DNA of 64,000 nt from JAFDZO01 sp044226845 (GCA_044226845.1 JBGAGG010000007.1:1-64000), one strand, 5' to 3'; counted from the first letter of the stretch, positions 1 through 8,407 are shown. A program made the numbers and translations. The notes: generated from the letters alone by a model not told the origin.

Positions 1-411
1 GCAGAAATAATAATTACCCGCGCTCACTCACAGGGAATTCTTGTAAAAATGCTTACAGGTGTTTACGTTGCTTTTTCAATCGCGCTGCTGGGATTTTTGA
101 TTAAGCCTTCGCTTGCCGATAGGCTCGGACTTTGTGTAGGCGGTATTTTTGCAGCAGTCGGTAATAAATATATTATAGAATCCGTGGTACCGTCATCAAC
201 GGCAAATACGCTGCTGGATAGTATTCACAATCTTACCTTTGTTGCAATACTTATCATGATTGCGCTTACAGTTGTTTCTTTGAAATGGTCAGATACTGAA
301 GATGAGAAATTAAAAATGCGGTCGCAGAAAATTGACAGGATAAGTTTTGCAGTGCTTTTGGTAGGATTTATAACTGCAAATATTATTTTAATACTTTCTG
401 CAAGAGGTTAA
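1..411 (+). CDS. Membrane protein, 3' part only (cut by window edge)
   Basis: The reading frame is open from base 1 to the TAA at 409-411, so this is the C-terminal 136 residues of a longer protein. The first internal ATG at 49 is probably not the start. The visible part has about four hydrophobic segments: around the first ATG, the following GGIFAAVGN stretch, a LTFVAILIMIALTVV helix and a last helix near the C-terminus. A charged loop (SDTEDEKLKMRSQK) lies between the last two. The spacing suggests the membrane domain of an integral inner-membrane protein whose soluble part lies outside the window. I do not recognise the family from this fragment. A good hairpin terminator follows directly. 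Confidence 0.7.
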   Translation, partial: AEIIITRAHSQGILVKMLTGVYVAFSIALLGFLIKPSLADRLGLCVGGIFAAVGNKYIIESVVPSSTANTLLDSIHNLTFVAILIMIALTVVSLKWSDTEDEKLKMRSQKIDRISFAVLLVGFITANIILILSARG

Positions 412-416
412 AAAAG

Positions 417-446
417 AAAAGCCCTGAAGAAATCAGGGCTTTTTTG
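417..446 (+). terminator. Rho-independent terminator after the first membrane protein gene
   Basis: Hairpin AAGCCCTGA / TCAGGGCTT with a short A-rich loop followed by a run of T. It lies a few bases after the stop of the partial membrane protein gene and before the oppositely oriented tRNA. Confidence 0.8.
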
Positions 447-463
447 TTTGCACTTTATCGTAG

Positions 464-535
464 TACTCTCGGAAGGACTCGAACCCTCACAAACAGAGCC
501 GAAATCTGTTGTGCTATCCATTACACTACGAGAGC
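464..535 (-). tRNA. tRNA-Arg (anticodon TCG)
   Basis: The minus strand folds into a full 72-nt cloverleaf. The 7-bp acceptor stem GCTCTCG/CGAGAGT closes with a G-U pair at position 1. The D arm contains AATGGATA, the anticodon stem is ACAGA/TCTGT around the loop TTTCGGC, and the T arm has the TTCGAGT loop. U33 and G37 are in place, so the anticodon reads TCG (Arg, CGN codons). The discriminator base is A. No CCA is encoded. Confidence 0.9.
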
Positions 536-717
536 GATTTTTTCAATTAACAGTTAGTAATTAACAATTAACACCTTTAATGGAACCTGATTGCGAATTA
601 TTATTGTTGCTTTGAATATGTAAATTACAAATTATAAAATTTATTTTTAATGCAAAAGAGTTGTTACATTGCGAAGGAGGATCTTCGGAATAAGAACCAC
701 AGAGCATTTCCACACCT

Positions 718-1686
718 ATGAAACTAAACATTCTTGACCAGTCGCCTGTATTTACAGGGAAGACATATTCACAGGCGATAAATGAAACAATATCTCTGGC
801 AAAATTTGCCGATGAAAATAACTATCATCGATTCTGGTTTGCCGAGCATCATAATACAAAATCGTTTGCATCTGCAAGCCCCGAAATTTTAATAAGTGCT
901 ATAGGTTTCGTTACAAAAAAAATCCGCATTGGCTCAGGAGGAGTATTACTTGCTCATTACAGTCCTTTGAAAATTGCCGAGCAGTTTAAAATGCTTGAAA
1001 CACTGTATCCCGGAAGAATTGATTTAGGTATAGGCCGCGCAGGCGGAACTGATGCAAGAACGAATAATAAATTAAATCCGATGGGCAGCGATGTTTTCGA
1101 AAAATTTGATGAGCTGCTTTCTTATTTTAATCTGAAGGAAGCCGAATCAAAAATTGCTTCTCCGCTGATTGAAGATGCGCCTGAGTTTTGGGTGCTTGGC
1201 ACTTCACCGGATAGCGCTATGTATGCGGCAAAGAACGGGCTCAGATATTCCTTCGCAAATTTTATTAATGATGAAAGGTGTGTAGAGTCGCTTGGAGTTT
1301 ATTATCAGAATTTTAAGCCTTCTATTTATTTGAAGGAGCCGTATATAAATCTTGCAGTGTTTGCGCTTGCAGCAGATACGGAAGAGAAAGCTTTAGAACT
1401 GGTAAAGCCTGTGGAAGTCTGGGCTATTAACAGTATGCTATATGGCAAGAATGAAAACTTCCCATCGAATGAGGAAGCGAAAAATCATACTTTCAGTTTT
1501 CAGGAGAATATGATGATAGACTTTAAAAGAAGAAGCGCATTTGTCGGAGATGTAAAAACAGTTTGTGAAAAGCTGGAAGAGACTAAGAAAAAATTAGCTG
1601 TGCATGAGTTCACATTAGTTTCAATTACAGACGATTTTAAGGATAAATTAAACTCGTACAAAATAATTTCGGATTATTTTTCTTAG
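718..1686 (+). CDS. LLM-class flavin-dependent oxidoreductase (MsnO8-like)
   Basis: A 322-residue luciferase-like monooxygenase, predicted to be a cytosolic TIM-barrel enzyme that uses reduced flavin to oxidise an unknown substrate. The family markers are the N-terminal LDQSPV, FWFAEHHN near residue 40, IRIGSGGVLLAHYSPLKIAE near 70-90 and the PGRIDLGIGRAGGTD block near 100. These are typical of the MsnO8 subgroup. The length is normal for single-chain members. A GAAGGAGG sequence lies about 38 nt before the ATG, too far to act as its ribosome binding site, and an in-frame stop at 691-693 excludes a longer start. It stands alone between the tRNA and an orphan gene. The family is clear; the substrate cannot be told from sequence. 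Confidence 0.85.
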   Translation: MKLNILDQSPVFTGKTYSQAINETISLAKFADENNYHRFWFAEHHNTKSFASASPEILISAIGFVTKKIRIGSGGVLLAHYSPLKIAEQFKMLETLYPGRIDLGIGRAGGTDARTNNKLNPMGSDVFEKFDELLSYFNLKEAESKIASPLIEDAPEFWVLGTSPDSAMYAAKNGLRYSFANFINDERCVESLGVYYQNFKPSIYLKEPYINLAVFALAADTEEKALELVKPVEVWAINSMLYGKNENFPSNEEAKNHTFSFQENMMIDFKRRSAFVGDVKTVCEKLEETKKKLAVHEFTLVSITDDFKDKLNSYKIISDYFS

Positions 1687-1834
1687 TTGTGAAACTTTTA
1701 AAAACGGCTGGCGTACATATTGGTTTACACCCGCCGAACATTCATAAGCACTTATGTAATTTTTTTCTTGCTTTTAAAAATTAAACTCTCTAATTTTACA
1801 GAAATCCAAAATCAATAAAGCATAATTCAGAAGC

Positions 1835-2587
1835 ATGAACAGTAAATCCCGGTACTTCAGCTCCTTATTGATTGCTACAGTTGCAGCGTTTGGCTACTAT
1901 ATACTCACTGATTTTAATATTTCGAATATCCAGTTAAAGACTTTTTCTTCCCTCGGTGTTCCATTCAGAATGTACCAGATAAATAATACTGTGAAGCAGA
2001 AAAAACTGACCTTGCCTAAGGTTAGTTATTCATATGCCGTTCAGCAGGACGTTTTGAAAACTCCTCAAGTTGATTTGATAGCTGATTCAGAAACTGATGT
2101 TAATGAATTCATCGCAGGATTGGCAAGCGCAATATTAGATTCCGAAAAAAAGACTAAGGAAAGACAGTCAAAAATAAATGATAAATTTAAATATGGAATG
2201 GATGAGATGGATTCTGAAACTGCACCGCTTCAGGAATTGAAGCCGGTAGCTGAGATCAATTCTTGCAATACACCTTGCCCGACGAATGTAAAAGTTCAAC
2301 AGAAAGTTACCACTGACGATATTGAAATGATTGTAACAACAGTTGCAACGCAGAATGTTAAAAAAATAGAAGAGTGTTTTAAAAAGATAAAAGTTATTTA
2401 TGGTGAAGATAAATCTTTAAAGAACATAATAGTAAGCGGTACGCAGAATATAAACAGACAGAAAAGAGGTTCAGTTGTAAATTCATGTACGACTGTAACT
2501 GAAACAAAGAGAATGAGAAAAGCTACACCTGTTGCCGATGATGAAGAAGAAGTGGAAGAAGTTGAAGAAATGGATTCTGATTATTAA
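1835..2587 (+). CDS. Hypothetical membrane-anchored protein with acidic tail
   Basis: I do not recognise this 250-residue protein. Residues about 8-27 form one hydrophobic helix (SSLLIATVAAFGYYILTDF) preceded by basic residues, so it is probably anchored in the inner membrane or carries an uncleaved signal, with the rest outside. The middle is hydrophilic, with four cysteines in two clusters (SCNTPCPTN and EECFKKI) plus one more near NSCTTV, which could form disulphides outside the cytoplasm. The last 20 residues are strongly acidic (DDEEEVEEVEEMDSDY). It has no obvious operon partners. A weak hairpin terminator follows. The gene is supported by its length and coherent protein-like composition. 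Confidence 0.6.
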   Translation: MNSKSRYFSSLLIATVAAFGYYILTDFNISNIQLKTFSSLGVPFRMYQINNTVKQKKLTLPKVSYSYAVQQDVLKTPQVDLIADSETDVNEFIAGLASAILDSEKKTKERQSKINDKFKYGMDEMDSETAPLQELKPVAEINSCNTPCPTNVKVQQKVTTDDIEMIVTTVATQNVKKIEECFKKIKVIYGEDKSLKNIIVSGTQNINRQKRGSVVNSCTTVTETKRMRKATPVADDEEEVEEVEEMDSDY

Positions 2588-2608
2588 AAAATTCTAAATA
2601 TTTTTTTT

Positions 2609-2646
2609 AAAAAGCCCTGTTAGAGAAAATCTGACCGGGTTTTTTT
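2609..2646 (+). terminator. Probable terminator after the orphan membrane-anchored gene
   Basis: Imperfect hairpin CCCTGTTAGA / TCTGACCGGG with one mismatch and one G-U pair, followed by TTTTTTT, just after the stop codon at 2587. Confidence 0.6.
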
Positions 2647-2705
2647 ATACCTGAACTCATGCCTGCGGGGTGTTTTTTTTATCGAGGGCGTCCCACATAC
2701 AGTTC

Positions 2706-2737
2706 AGAAAAATTAATTCGCCGTAGCGAATTAATTT
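2706..2737 (-). terminator. Terminator of the secreted repeat protein gene (minus strand)
   Basis: Perfect 12-bp inverted repeat AAATTAATTCGC / GCGAATTAATTT around a 4-nt loop (2710-2737). Read on the minus strand it is followed by TTTTTC. It overlaps the stop codon at 2736-2738. Confidence 0.65.
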
Positions 2738-3938
2738 ACTTTGTCAGCATCATGCGTTTTGTCTCTGAAAAATTTTCTGCATCCAACCTATAGAAATATA
2801 TTCCTGAAGAAAAAGATTCAGCATTGAAAAAATATTCATAAGTCCCGCTGTTAAATTTTTCGTTTATCAGCAGAGCAATCTCTTTCCCTGTAATATCAAA
2901 AACTTTCAATATAACGTTAGAGCTGTAAGGCAAAGAAAAATTTATTTTTGTTGCCGGATTGAAAGGGTTGGGATAATTTTGTGATAGGGAAAATCCTTTA
3001 GGAATAACTGTACTGATTTGATTTATATTTATTATTTCTGATAAATCCCTGCGGAATGAACTCGTGCCTTCGTTAGTTGCAAAGATAAAATTCTCAGTTG
3101 AACATAAATGCGGTCCGTCTGAAATATTTCCCGCCAATCCCTGATTTTTTTGAAACCATACTGCGCCGTTATTGCTGGAGAAATAAACTCCGTCATCCGT
3201 CCCTGCAAAAATATTTGCTCCGCTGATTGTTAAGGATGAAACATATCTTCTGGTATCCAGTGATGTCGGGTTCCAGGTACTTCCATTGTTTGTTGATAAG
3301 AAAACTCCTGCATCTGTTCCTGCAAAGATATTTGTTCCGCTTGCTTTTACTGAAAGTGTATTAATGTTGCCGAGTGAAGTCTGAGTCCAGTTTATACCGT
3401 TGTTGGTTGAAATGTAAACTCCGCCTGCTTCTGCTGCGGCGAAAATAGTATTAGGATTTATCGGGCTTACAGCAATTGAATAAGTAAAGAAGCTATTTAA
3501 TGCTTCAGTCCAGTTATTACCATTGTTGATGGAACGGTAAATTTTCCATCCTGTAGAAGCGTAGATATTATTTCCGTTAATTGTTATTGATCTAACGCTA
3601 TAGATTTCTGATATGCTTAAAACTTTGCTCCAGTTAATTCCTGAATTTGTTGAGCGGTAAACTCCTCTAAGTCCTGCAGTCTGCTCCGTTCCGACAAATA
3701 TATTGGTTCCTTCGGCAGTAATTTTATTAAAGCCCGGTGTATTAAGGGAAGTGAGTGACCAGTTAACTCCGTTATTTGTTGAAAGATAAATTCCTAGATC
3801 TGCTTCTGAGCCAAAAATATTATTTCCTGTGACGGTTATTTCACTGAGTTGCGGTGAGTGAATGCTGATCCATTGTGAAAAACACGTAGCAGGTAACAGA
3901 AAATAAAGAATAATATACTTCATAGGCATTTTTAACAT
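2736..3938 (-). CDS. Secreted BNR-type repeat protein with type IX secretion sorting domain
   Basis: A 400-residue exported protein. After a signal peptide (MLKMPMKYIILYFLLPATCFSQ region) come about seven repeats of the pattern STNNGxxW...NIFAGTDxGVY, the BNR/Asp-box beta-propeller signature seen in sialidase-like and YCF48-like proteins. The last ~85 residues start with SLSQNYPNPFNPATKINFSLP and end in GIYFYRLDAENFSETKRMMLTK. This is the classic type IX sorting domain, so the protein should be moved across the outer membrane and attached to or released from the surface. The frame is open upstream to 4013. I chose the ATG at 3936-3938 because AAAGGA lies about 10 nt ahead and the signal peptide begins there. 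The repeats alone do not show enzymatic activity. Confidence 0.85.
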   Translation of the reverse strand: MLKMPMKYIILYFLLPATCFSQWISIHSPQLSEITVTGNNIFGSEADLGIYLSTNNGVNWSLTSLNTPGFNKITAEGTNIFVGTEQTAGLRGVYRSTNSGINWSKVLSISEIYSVRSITINGNNIYASTGWKIYRSINNGNNWTEALNSFFTYSIAVSPINPNTIFAAAEAGGVYISTNNGINWTQTSLGNINTLSVKASGTNIFAGTDAGVFLSTNNGSTWNPTSLDTRRYVSSLTISGANIFAGTDDGVYFSSNNGAVWFQKNQGLAGNISDGPHLCSTENFIFATNEGTSSFRRDLSEIININQISTVIPKGFSLSQNYPNPFNPATKINFSLPYSSNVILKVFDITGKEIALLINEKFNSGTYEYFFNAESFSSGIYFYRLDAENFSETKRMMLTK

Positions 3939-3984
3939 TCGTAAAATATCCTTTTTTTGAAATAAAATTACAAAGCATAAAAAT

Positions 3985-4012
3985 ACTTCCCTATATATAG
4001 GAATAGGGAGCA
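3985..4012. repeat. Imperfect palindrome CCCTAT..ATAGGGAGCA
   Basis: CCCTATATATAGG followed by AATAGGGAGCAT, upstream of the secreted repeat protein. The AATAGGGAGCA core recurs in the 10-bp perfect inverted repeat at 35029-35052 ahead of the helix-turn-helix gene. Function unknown. Confidence 0.4.
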
Positions 4013-4080
4013 TAGGATTGTTGGATAAATTTTAAATTAATATATTTATGCAGATTATTTTGGGTATCCATGTAGAAGCC

Positions 4081-4208
4081 AAAATGTTACAATAATGCAT
4101 CACTGAAAGATAATCGCATTAGCAATTCTTCCCCCTCCTATATGAGGACGGGACAGGGGGAGGTATAAATTAATCTATGAAAATGTTACAATAATGCATC
4201 ACTGAAAG
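4081..4208 (+). repeat. Pair of identical 29-bp direct repeats
   Basis: The sequence beginning AAAATGTTACAATAATGCAT occurs at 4081-4109 and again at 4180-4208, 99 bp apart. The interval contains one palindromic G-rich element. Each copy holds one TGTTAC half-site followed 11 bp later by a degenerate one (TGCATC). Confidence 0.8.
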
Positions 4209-4264
4209 GGGGAGATATAAAAGCATGATTGTTTATTTAAAAGATGGACAACAGCTTAAATATA

Positions 4265-4474
4265 AAATGTTACAATTATGTGACTATATGAAAATTGTGC
4301 ATGAGTAATTCTTCCACCTCCTTTATAAGGAGGGGGATAGGGGGCGGTATAAATTAATCAATGCAAAATGTTACTATAATGTTACTCTCAATATTATATT
4401 CGCAATTTGTGAAAACCTCAAGTATTGATTTAACAATAATGATAATTTCAAAATGTTACTTTTTTGTTACAATT
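4265..4474 (+). repeat. Three composite TGTKAC-N5-TGTKAC motifs (11-bp period)
   Basis: Half-site pairs start at 4268/4279, 4369/4380 and 4454/4465, each exactly 11 bp apart and each preceded by AAAA or CAAAA. Consensus: AAAATGTKACWWWWWTGTKAC (K = G or T). Same-face spacing of about one helical turn suggests a repeated protein-binding site, or a remnant of a repeat unit. The same motif occurs twice at 35789-35905. Confidence 0.6.
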
Positions 4475-4580
4475 AATAAAATATACAACAACCTGATTTA
4501 TTTTAGGGGTATTTATCGGAATTGTAACACATAATAATTATGGTTATTTTTAACGTTTACTAAATTTTTAATACAATCTA

Positions 4581-5873
4581 TTGGAAACTAATATAAAAGA
4601 ATTAGAGAACACTAAAAAAGAGTTCGAGGCAACCCTATCTTATGATGAACTAAAACCACACTTTGATAAAGCAGTAGAGAAATTCCGAAAAAAAGCGAAT
4701 ATCCCCGGCTTCAGAAAAGGCAAGGCTCCGCTTTCTATGATTAAAAAAATGTACGGCGATAGCCTTGAATACAATGCGCTTGAAGATATTACCAATGACG
4801 TTTTTAAAGAATATATAAGAGAAAATAAAGTTGATATAATCGATATCGGCGCAATCCTTGATATGGATTACAAACCGAAGGAAACATTCACTTTTAAAAT
4901 TGCTTACGAAACAAAACCTATTGTAAAGCTTGAAGAATATAAAGGTCTTGAGCTTACTAAAATGGTTTATGATATACATGAATCATTAGTAGATGAAGAA
5001 ATAGATTATTTCAGATTCAGAAATGCTACATTTGAAATCGACGGGCAGGCAATGGATGACCAGTACATGATAACCGTTGATATACAGAACTTAGATGACG
5101 CAGGAAATGTTATAGAAGGGGAGACTCAGAAAGGCTTGCAGATCTATCTTGCAAATCCTGATATTTACCCTGAGTTCAAAGCAGGCTTCCAAGGCATCAA
5201 AGAAGGCGAATCAAGAGTTGTAGAAACAAAGAATGCAGATGGCGGACCGAAAAAAGTTCAGGTGACTGCAACTAAGGTCGAAAAAGTTATTCTTGCCGAA
5301 ATGAATGAAGAGTTCTTCAAAAAAGTAATGGGTAAAGAAGGAATAACTACTGAAGAAGAATTCAGAAATGAAATAAGGAAAGACATTCAAAAAGTTTACG
5401 ATGATATGTCTTCAAACAGAATGAAGAACGACATTGTAAACGAAATGATAAAAGCCAATGATGTTGTAGTTCCCGATAAATACGTTGAGTATTTCCTTGA
5501 TGATTTCGTAAAAGAAGAAAAAGAGAAACACAAAGGACATAATCACGGACTTGATGAAGTTGAATTCAGAAAGAAAAAAAGAGTCGATGCTATTGTAGCT
5601 GCAAAGTGGATGCTTCTTCGCGAAGAACTTCTTAAAGCAGAAAACATAGAAGCAACCGATGATGACTTTTTAAAGCTTGCTGAAGAAACTGCATCAAGAT
5701 TTAATATTCCCGCTGAAAATCTTTTGAGCATATACAAACAAAATGATGATATCAGAATGAGAATATTAAATGATAAAGTATTGGATTTCTTAATTGCCAA
5801 TGCAAAGGTAACTGAGAAAAAGGAATTAAGAAAGAAGCAGGAGCTTGGTAATGCTCCGGCAGAAGAAAAATAA
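4581..5873 (+). CDS. tig: Trigger factor (ribosome-associated chaperone, peptidyl-prolyl isomerase)
   Basis: A 430-residue protein, nearly the length of the E. coli protein. It binds the large ribosomal subunit at the exit tunnel and shelters nascent chains. The ribosome-docking loop GFRKGKAPLSMIKKMYG (about residues 43-59) matches the family GFRxGKxP signature. A divergent FKBP-like domain follows (about 150-240), then the helical C-terminal chaperone domain with a lysine- and glutamate-rich tail. The start is a TTG. The frame has a stop four codons upstream, and the next ATG lies near residue 48 after the docking region has begun. No Shine-Dalgarno sequence is visible. clpP starts 23 nt downstream, the common tig-clpP arrangement; clpX does not follow. 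Confidence 0.95.
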   Translation: METNIKELENTKKEFEATLSYDELKPHFDKAVEKFRKKANIPGFRKGKAPLSMIKKMYGDSLEYNALEDITNDVFKEYIRENKVDIIDIGAILDMDYKPKETFTFKIAYETKPIVKLEEYKGLELTKMVYDIHESLVDEEIDYFRFRNATFEIDGQAMDDQYMITVDIQNLDDAGNVIEGETQKGLQIYLANPDIYPEFKAGFQGIKEGESRVVETKNADGGPKKVQVTATKVEKVILAEMNEEFFKKVMGKEGITTEEEFRNEIRKDIQKVYDDMSSNRMKNDIVNEMIKANDVVVPDKYVEYFLDDFVKEEKEKHKGHNHGLDEVEFRKKKRVDAIVAAKWMLLREELLKAENIEATDDDFLKLAEETASRFNIPAENLLSIYKQNDDIRMRILNDKVLDFLIANAKVTEKKELRKKQELGNAPAEEK

Positions 5874-5896
5874 ATTTTAAAACCTCAAAAACAAAA

Positions 5897-6571
5897 ATGG
5901 ATTTTACAAGTGTTATTAAAAGAAATGAAGACCTTATCCATCAAGGATTAGATAAGGCTCAGCAATTCAAAAGCCAGTTAGTCCCTATGGTTGTCGAACA
6001 GACATCCAGAGGCGAACGCGCTTATGATATTTATTCAAGATTATTAAAAGAAAGAATCATATTTTTAGGAACTCCTGTATACGATGAAATGGCTTCGCTT
6101 ATCGTTGCTCAGTTGATTTTCCTCGAATCAGAAGATCCCGATAAAGATGTAATGCTTTATGTGAATTCACCCGGCGGTAGCGTATCGGCAGGACTTGCAA
6201 TTTACGATACTATGCAATATGTCCGTCCTGAAATCAGCACTATCTGTGTAGGTATGGCTGCATCAATGGGACAGGTATTATTAACAGGCGGGGCAGCAGG
6301 TAAGAGAATTGCATTACCTCACTCAAAAATAATGATGCACCAGCCATTAGGCGGTACTCAGGGACAGGCAACTGACATCGAAATTTATACAAAGGAAATG
6401 CTCAGAACACGTGATACAATCTATAGTATAATTTCCAAACACTCAGGTAAACCTGTTGAACAAATTCTCAAAGATGCCGAACGTGACAATTATATGTCAG
6501 CAGAGCAGGCAAAAGAATACGGATTAATCGATGTTATCCTCACAAAAAGAGAAAAACCAGAGAAAAAGTAA
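5897..6571 (+). CDS. clpP: ATP-dependent Clp protease proteolytic subunit
   Basis: A 224-residue serine peptidase that forms the double-heptamer chamber fed by Clp ATPases. The catalytic triad is visible: Ser123 in GMAASMGQ, His148 in MMHQPLGG and Asp197 in ERDNYMSAEQA. The YVNSPGGSVSAGLAIYDTM block near 88-106 supplies the oxyanion region. The N-terminus is about 25 residues longer than the mature E. coli form, so a short propeptide or an internal start is possible. It is probably co-transcribed with tig (23-nt gap), and a strong terminator follows. The usual partner clpX is not next to it. A shortened clpB lies elsewhere in the window, but ClpB does not partner ClpP. Confidence 0.97.
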   Translation: MDFTSVIKRNEDLIHQGLDKAQQFKSQLVPMVVEQTSRGERAYDIYSRLLKERIIFLGTPVYDEMASLIVAQLIFLESEDPDKDVMLYVNSPGGSVSAGLAIYDTMQYVRPEISTICVGMAASMGQVLLTGGAAGKRIALPHSKIMMHQPLGGTQGQATDIEIYTKEMLRTRDTIYSIISKHSGKPVEQILKDAERDNYMSAEQAKEYGLIDVILTKREKPEKK

Positions 6572-6620
6572 ATACTTGTAATTCATTAATTCACTTTTAA
6601 ATTTATAAAAATACAACAAA

Positions 6621-6649
6621 AGCAATTTCGGTCTCGAAATTGCTTTTTT
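6621..6649 (+). terminator. Terminator of tig-clpP
   Basis: Perfect 10-bp stem AGCAATTTCG / CGAAATTGCT with a 4-nt loop and a following T tract, 50 nt after clpP. Confidence 0.9.
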
Positions 6650-6731
6650 GTTTTGAATAACTGACAGTGACAAATTATTCGCTAATGTCAGATATTAGAA
6701 ACTAAATATTTTTAATTTAAAAGGAGAAATA

Positions 6732-7430
6732 ATGAAAAAGATATTCACGATTTTAGCATTCATACTACTCGCCGCCACATCTGCCCGGGCGCAATATAAA
6801 CCAAACATGCAGTTGATTTTAAAAGGTGCAATCAATGTACCTTTCTATGATCCAATATCAGATAATACGGGTAACAGTTCATTTGGAGGAGTGCAGGTTG
6901 AACCCGTTGTAAATTTATCATCAAGATGGGCAATCTTTGGAACATTTAATTTAGGATTTGTGCCTTCCAAACTTGAAGATGCAGCTACTCAAAGCGGAGG
7001 CAAATTTGATTATAAAGGCTCTAAAGAAATTTCCGGATGGGCCGGAGCAAGATATTACTTTGCCCCTGAAGACGGAAGATATATAAAAGTTTATTTAGAT
7101 GCCGCCGCCGGAGTATATTCGTTCAATATATCAGATGCAGTGTTTACATCAAATACAACACCCAGCTATACAAAGACTTTTACATATCCTTCTGTAACAC
7201 AAATTGGAATCAATATAGGGACAGGAATTAATGTAAATGTAAGCCCGTCTGTATTTTTAAATTTTGGCGCAAGAATGCATAATCTTTTTTCGAAATCTGA
7301 CCAGCAGCAAAAATTTACTGTAGTGTATTCAAATGGAACTCCTACAGAGGAAATTGATGTCGTGAGAAACGTTCCGAACAATAATTATCTGCAGATTACA
7401 GCAGGTATCGGATTTCGATTTGGTCTGTAA
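6732..7430 (+). CDS. Outer-membrane beta-barrel protein, array member 1
   Basis: A 232-residue exported protein: signal peptide MKKIFTILAFILLAATSARAQ, then alternating short beta-strands and a C-terminal YLQITAGIGFRFGL strand ending in an aromatic-hydrophobic pattern typical of barrels inserted by BamA. AAAAGGAG lies just upstream of the ATG. It is the first and most divergent of five paralogues in this array (others at 7499, 9392, 10272, 11113). They share blocks such as ...VQVEPVVNLSSRWAIFGTFN, ARYYFAP and NFGARMHNLFSKSD. It is probably an OmpA/OmpX-like eight-to-ten-strand barrel. Its function (small porin, adhesin or structural protein) cannot be told. A terminator follows immediately. 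Confidence 0.8.
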   Translation: MKKIFTILAFILLAATSARAQYKPNMQLILKGAINVPFYDPISDNTGNSSFGGVQVEPVVNLSSRWAIFGTFNLGFVPSKLEDAATQSGGKFDYKGSKEISGWAGARYYFAPEDGRYIKVYLDAAAGVYSFNISDAVFTSNTTPSYTKTFTYPSVTQIGINIGTGINVNVSPSVFLNFGARMHNLFSKSDQQQKFTVVYSNGTPTEEIDVVRNVPNNNYLQITAGIGFRFGL

Positions 7431-7443
7431 CTTTAAAGCACTC

Positions 7444-7480
7444 AGGTTTCCCGTGATAACATAAACGGGAAACCATTTTT
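7444..7480 (+). terminator. Terminator after barrel array member 1
   Basis: Stem GGTTTCCCGT / ACGGGAAACC followed by ATTTTT, 13 nt after the stop codon. Confidence 0.85.
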
Positions 7481-7498
7481 AAAAGTAAAAAAGAAAAT

Positions 7499-8182
7499 AT
7501 GAAAAAAATTATCGGAGTAATATTATTTGTAATTCTGTCTGCAAATCTTTCTTCCGCACAGATTTTAAAACCTTCGCTGCAAGTTGCTGTCAAAGGGGCA
7601 TACTCATCGGTTTTATCGCATTATGAAATAAAAGATGAAGTCAGCGGAATTCCAGGTGTACAGCTGGAAGCGACTTACGATGTAAACTCTCAGTGGGGAA
7701 TATACGGTAACTTTGGAGCAGATTTTATATCTGCTAAAAATTCAACCGGCAGAATTGACCCTACTACAACTTACGAACAGAAAACATCAACTCAGTTAAG
7801 CGGATACGGCGGACCTAGATTTTATTTCAATATTCCGATGTCTCAGACAAAAATATTTGTGGATGCCGGTTTAGGAATATATTCAACAAAATTAGGCGAT
7901 CAGAATTTTACATCAACAACTACTGATCCAGCTACAACTATTACCGCTTCTTATAGTTATGTTTCTCAATGGGGTACTAATCTGGGAGCCGGTGTCAATA
8001 TAGCTGCAGGATCGAATATGATAATAAACCTGGGAGCGAAGTATCATTTCATTTTTAAGAAGTCAGATGAAACTGTTACACGAACATTATCTACAGGTAC
8101 ATCAAATAATTTTACGGGTGATATCCCTGAACACAGCTACATTCAATTTGCTGCAGGAATCGGGTTCAGATTCGGTTTATAG
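7499..8182 (+). CDS. Outer-membrane beta-barrel protein, array member 2
   Basis: A 227-residue paralogue. The signal peptide MKKIIGVILFVILSANLSSAQ is followed by the family blocks PSLQVAVKGAYS, GIPGVQLEATYDVNSQWGIY, QLSGYGGPRFYFNI, VDAGLGIYSTKLGD, NLGAKYHFIFKKSDE and the final SYIQFAAGIGFRFGL. These blocks recur in the same order in members 3 to 5, so the four are clear duplicates. It lies just after the terminator of member 1 and has its own downstream hairpin, so it is probably a separate transcript. A weak AAAAAGAAAAT precedes the ATG. Predicted location: outer membrane. Specific role unknown. Confidence 0.8.
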   Translation: MKKIIGVILFVILSANLSSAQILKPSLQVAVKGAYSSVLSHYEIKDEVSGIPGVQLEATYDVNSQWGIYGNFGADFISAKNSTGRIDPTTTYEQKTSTQLSGYGGPRFYFNIPMSQTKIFVDAGLGIYSTKLGDQNFTSTTTDPATTITASYSYVSQWGTNLGAGVNIAAGSNMIINLGAKYHFIFKKSDETVTRTLSTGTSNNFTGDIPEHSYIQFAAGIGFRFGL

Positions 8183-8205
8183 AATGGAATATTTATGAAG
8201 AATAA

Positions 8206-8245
8206 GACGACCATGGTTCATTCTATATTAAACCATGGTCGTTTT
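8206..8245 (+). terminator. Terminator after barrel array member 2
   Basis: Perfect 11-bp stem CGACCATGGTT / AACCATGGTCG followed by TTTTG. Confidence 0.85.
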
Positions 8246-8362
8246 GTTAAAAAATATCTGCAAATTAAAAAAAATGTTAACTATCCCCAATATAATACGC
8301 TTATTAGTCAAATGTCAAGCAACACATTAAATAAATTAGTGGATTTATGATTTTAAAATTAT

Positions 8363-8370
8363 TAATTTTG
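8363..8370 (+). promoter_or_regulatory. Possible Bacteroidota-type -7 element (TAATTTTG)
   Basis: TAATTTTG matches the TAnnTTTG -7 consensus of the Bacteroidetes primary sigma factor and lies about 38 nt before the start of the 8408 gene. No clear TTTG -33 element is seen at the expected distance, so this is tentative. Confidence 0.3.
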
Positions 8371-8407
8371 ATGAGGGATATTCCCAAAATTAAAAGGAGA
8401 AATAATT

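Larger units (their letters stand above)
4014..4580. other. Repeat-loaded intergenic region upstream of tig
   Basis: A 567-nt stretch with no convincing gene. It contains two identical 29-bp direct copies (4081-4109 and 4180-4208), two copies of a palindromic CCCCCTCC...GGAGGGGG element (about 4124-4170 and 4307-4359), and three composite motifs of two TGTTAC-type half-sites 11 bp apart (4268, 4369, 4454). The tig promoter must lie within or after these repeats. The last 100 nt are very A+T rich. Confidence 0.7.

Noticed and set aside
2736..3938. Sialidase or other glycosidase
   Set aside because: Asp-box repeats alone occur in many beta-propellers, and no arginine triad or other catalytic residues could be identified.
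3939..4013. Upstream extension of the secreted repeat protein
   Set aside because: A ribosome site and signal peptide fit the ATG at 3938. The extension would place 25 residues before the signal peptide.
4081..4474. CRISPR array
   Set aside because: Repeats are few, of unequal spacing and partly degenerate, with no cas genes in the window.
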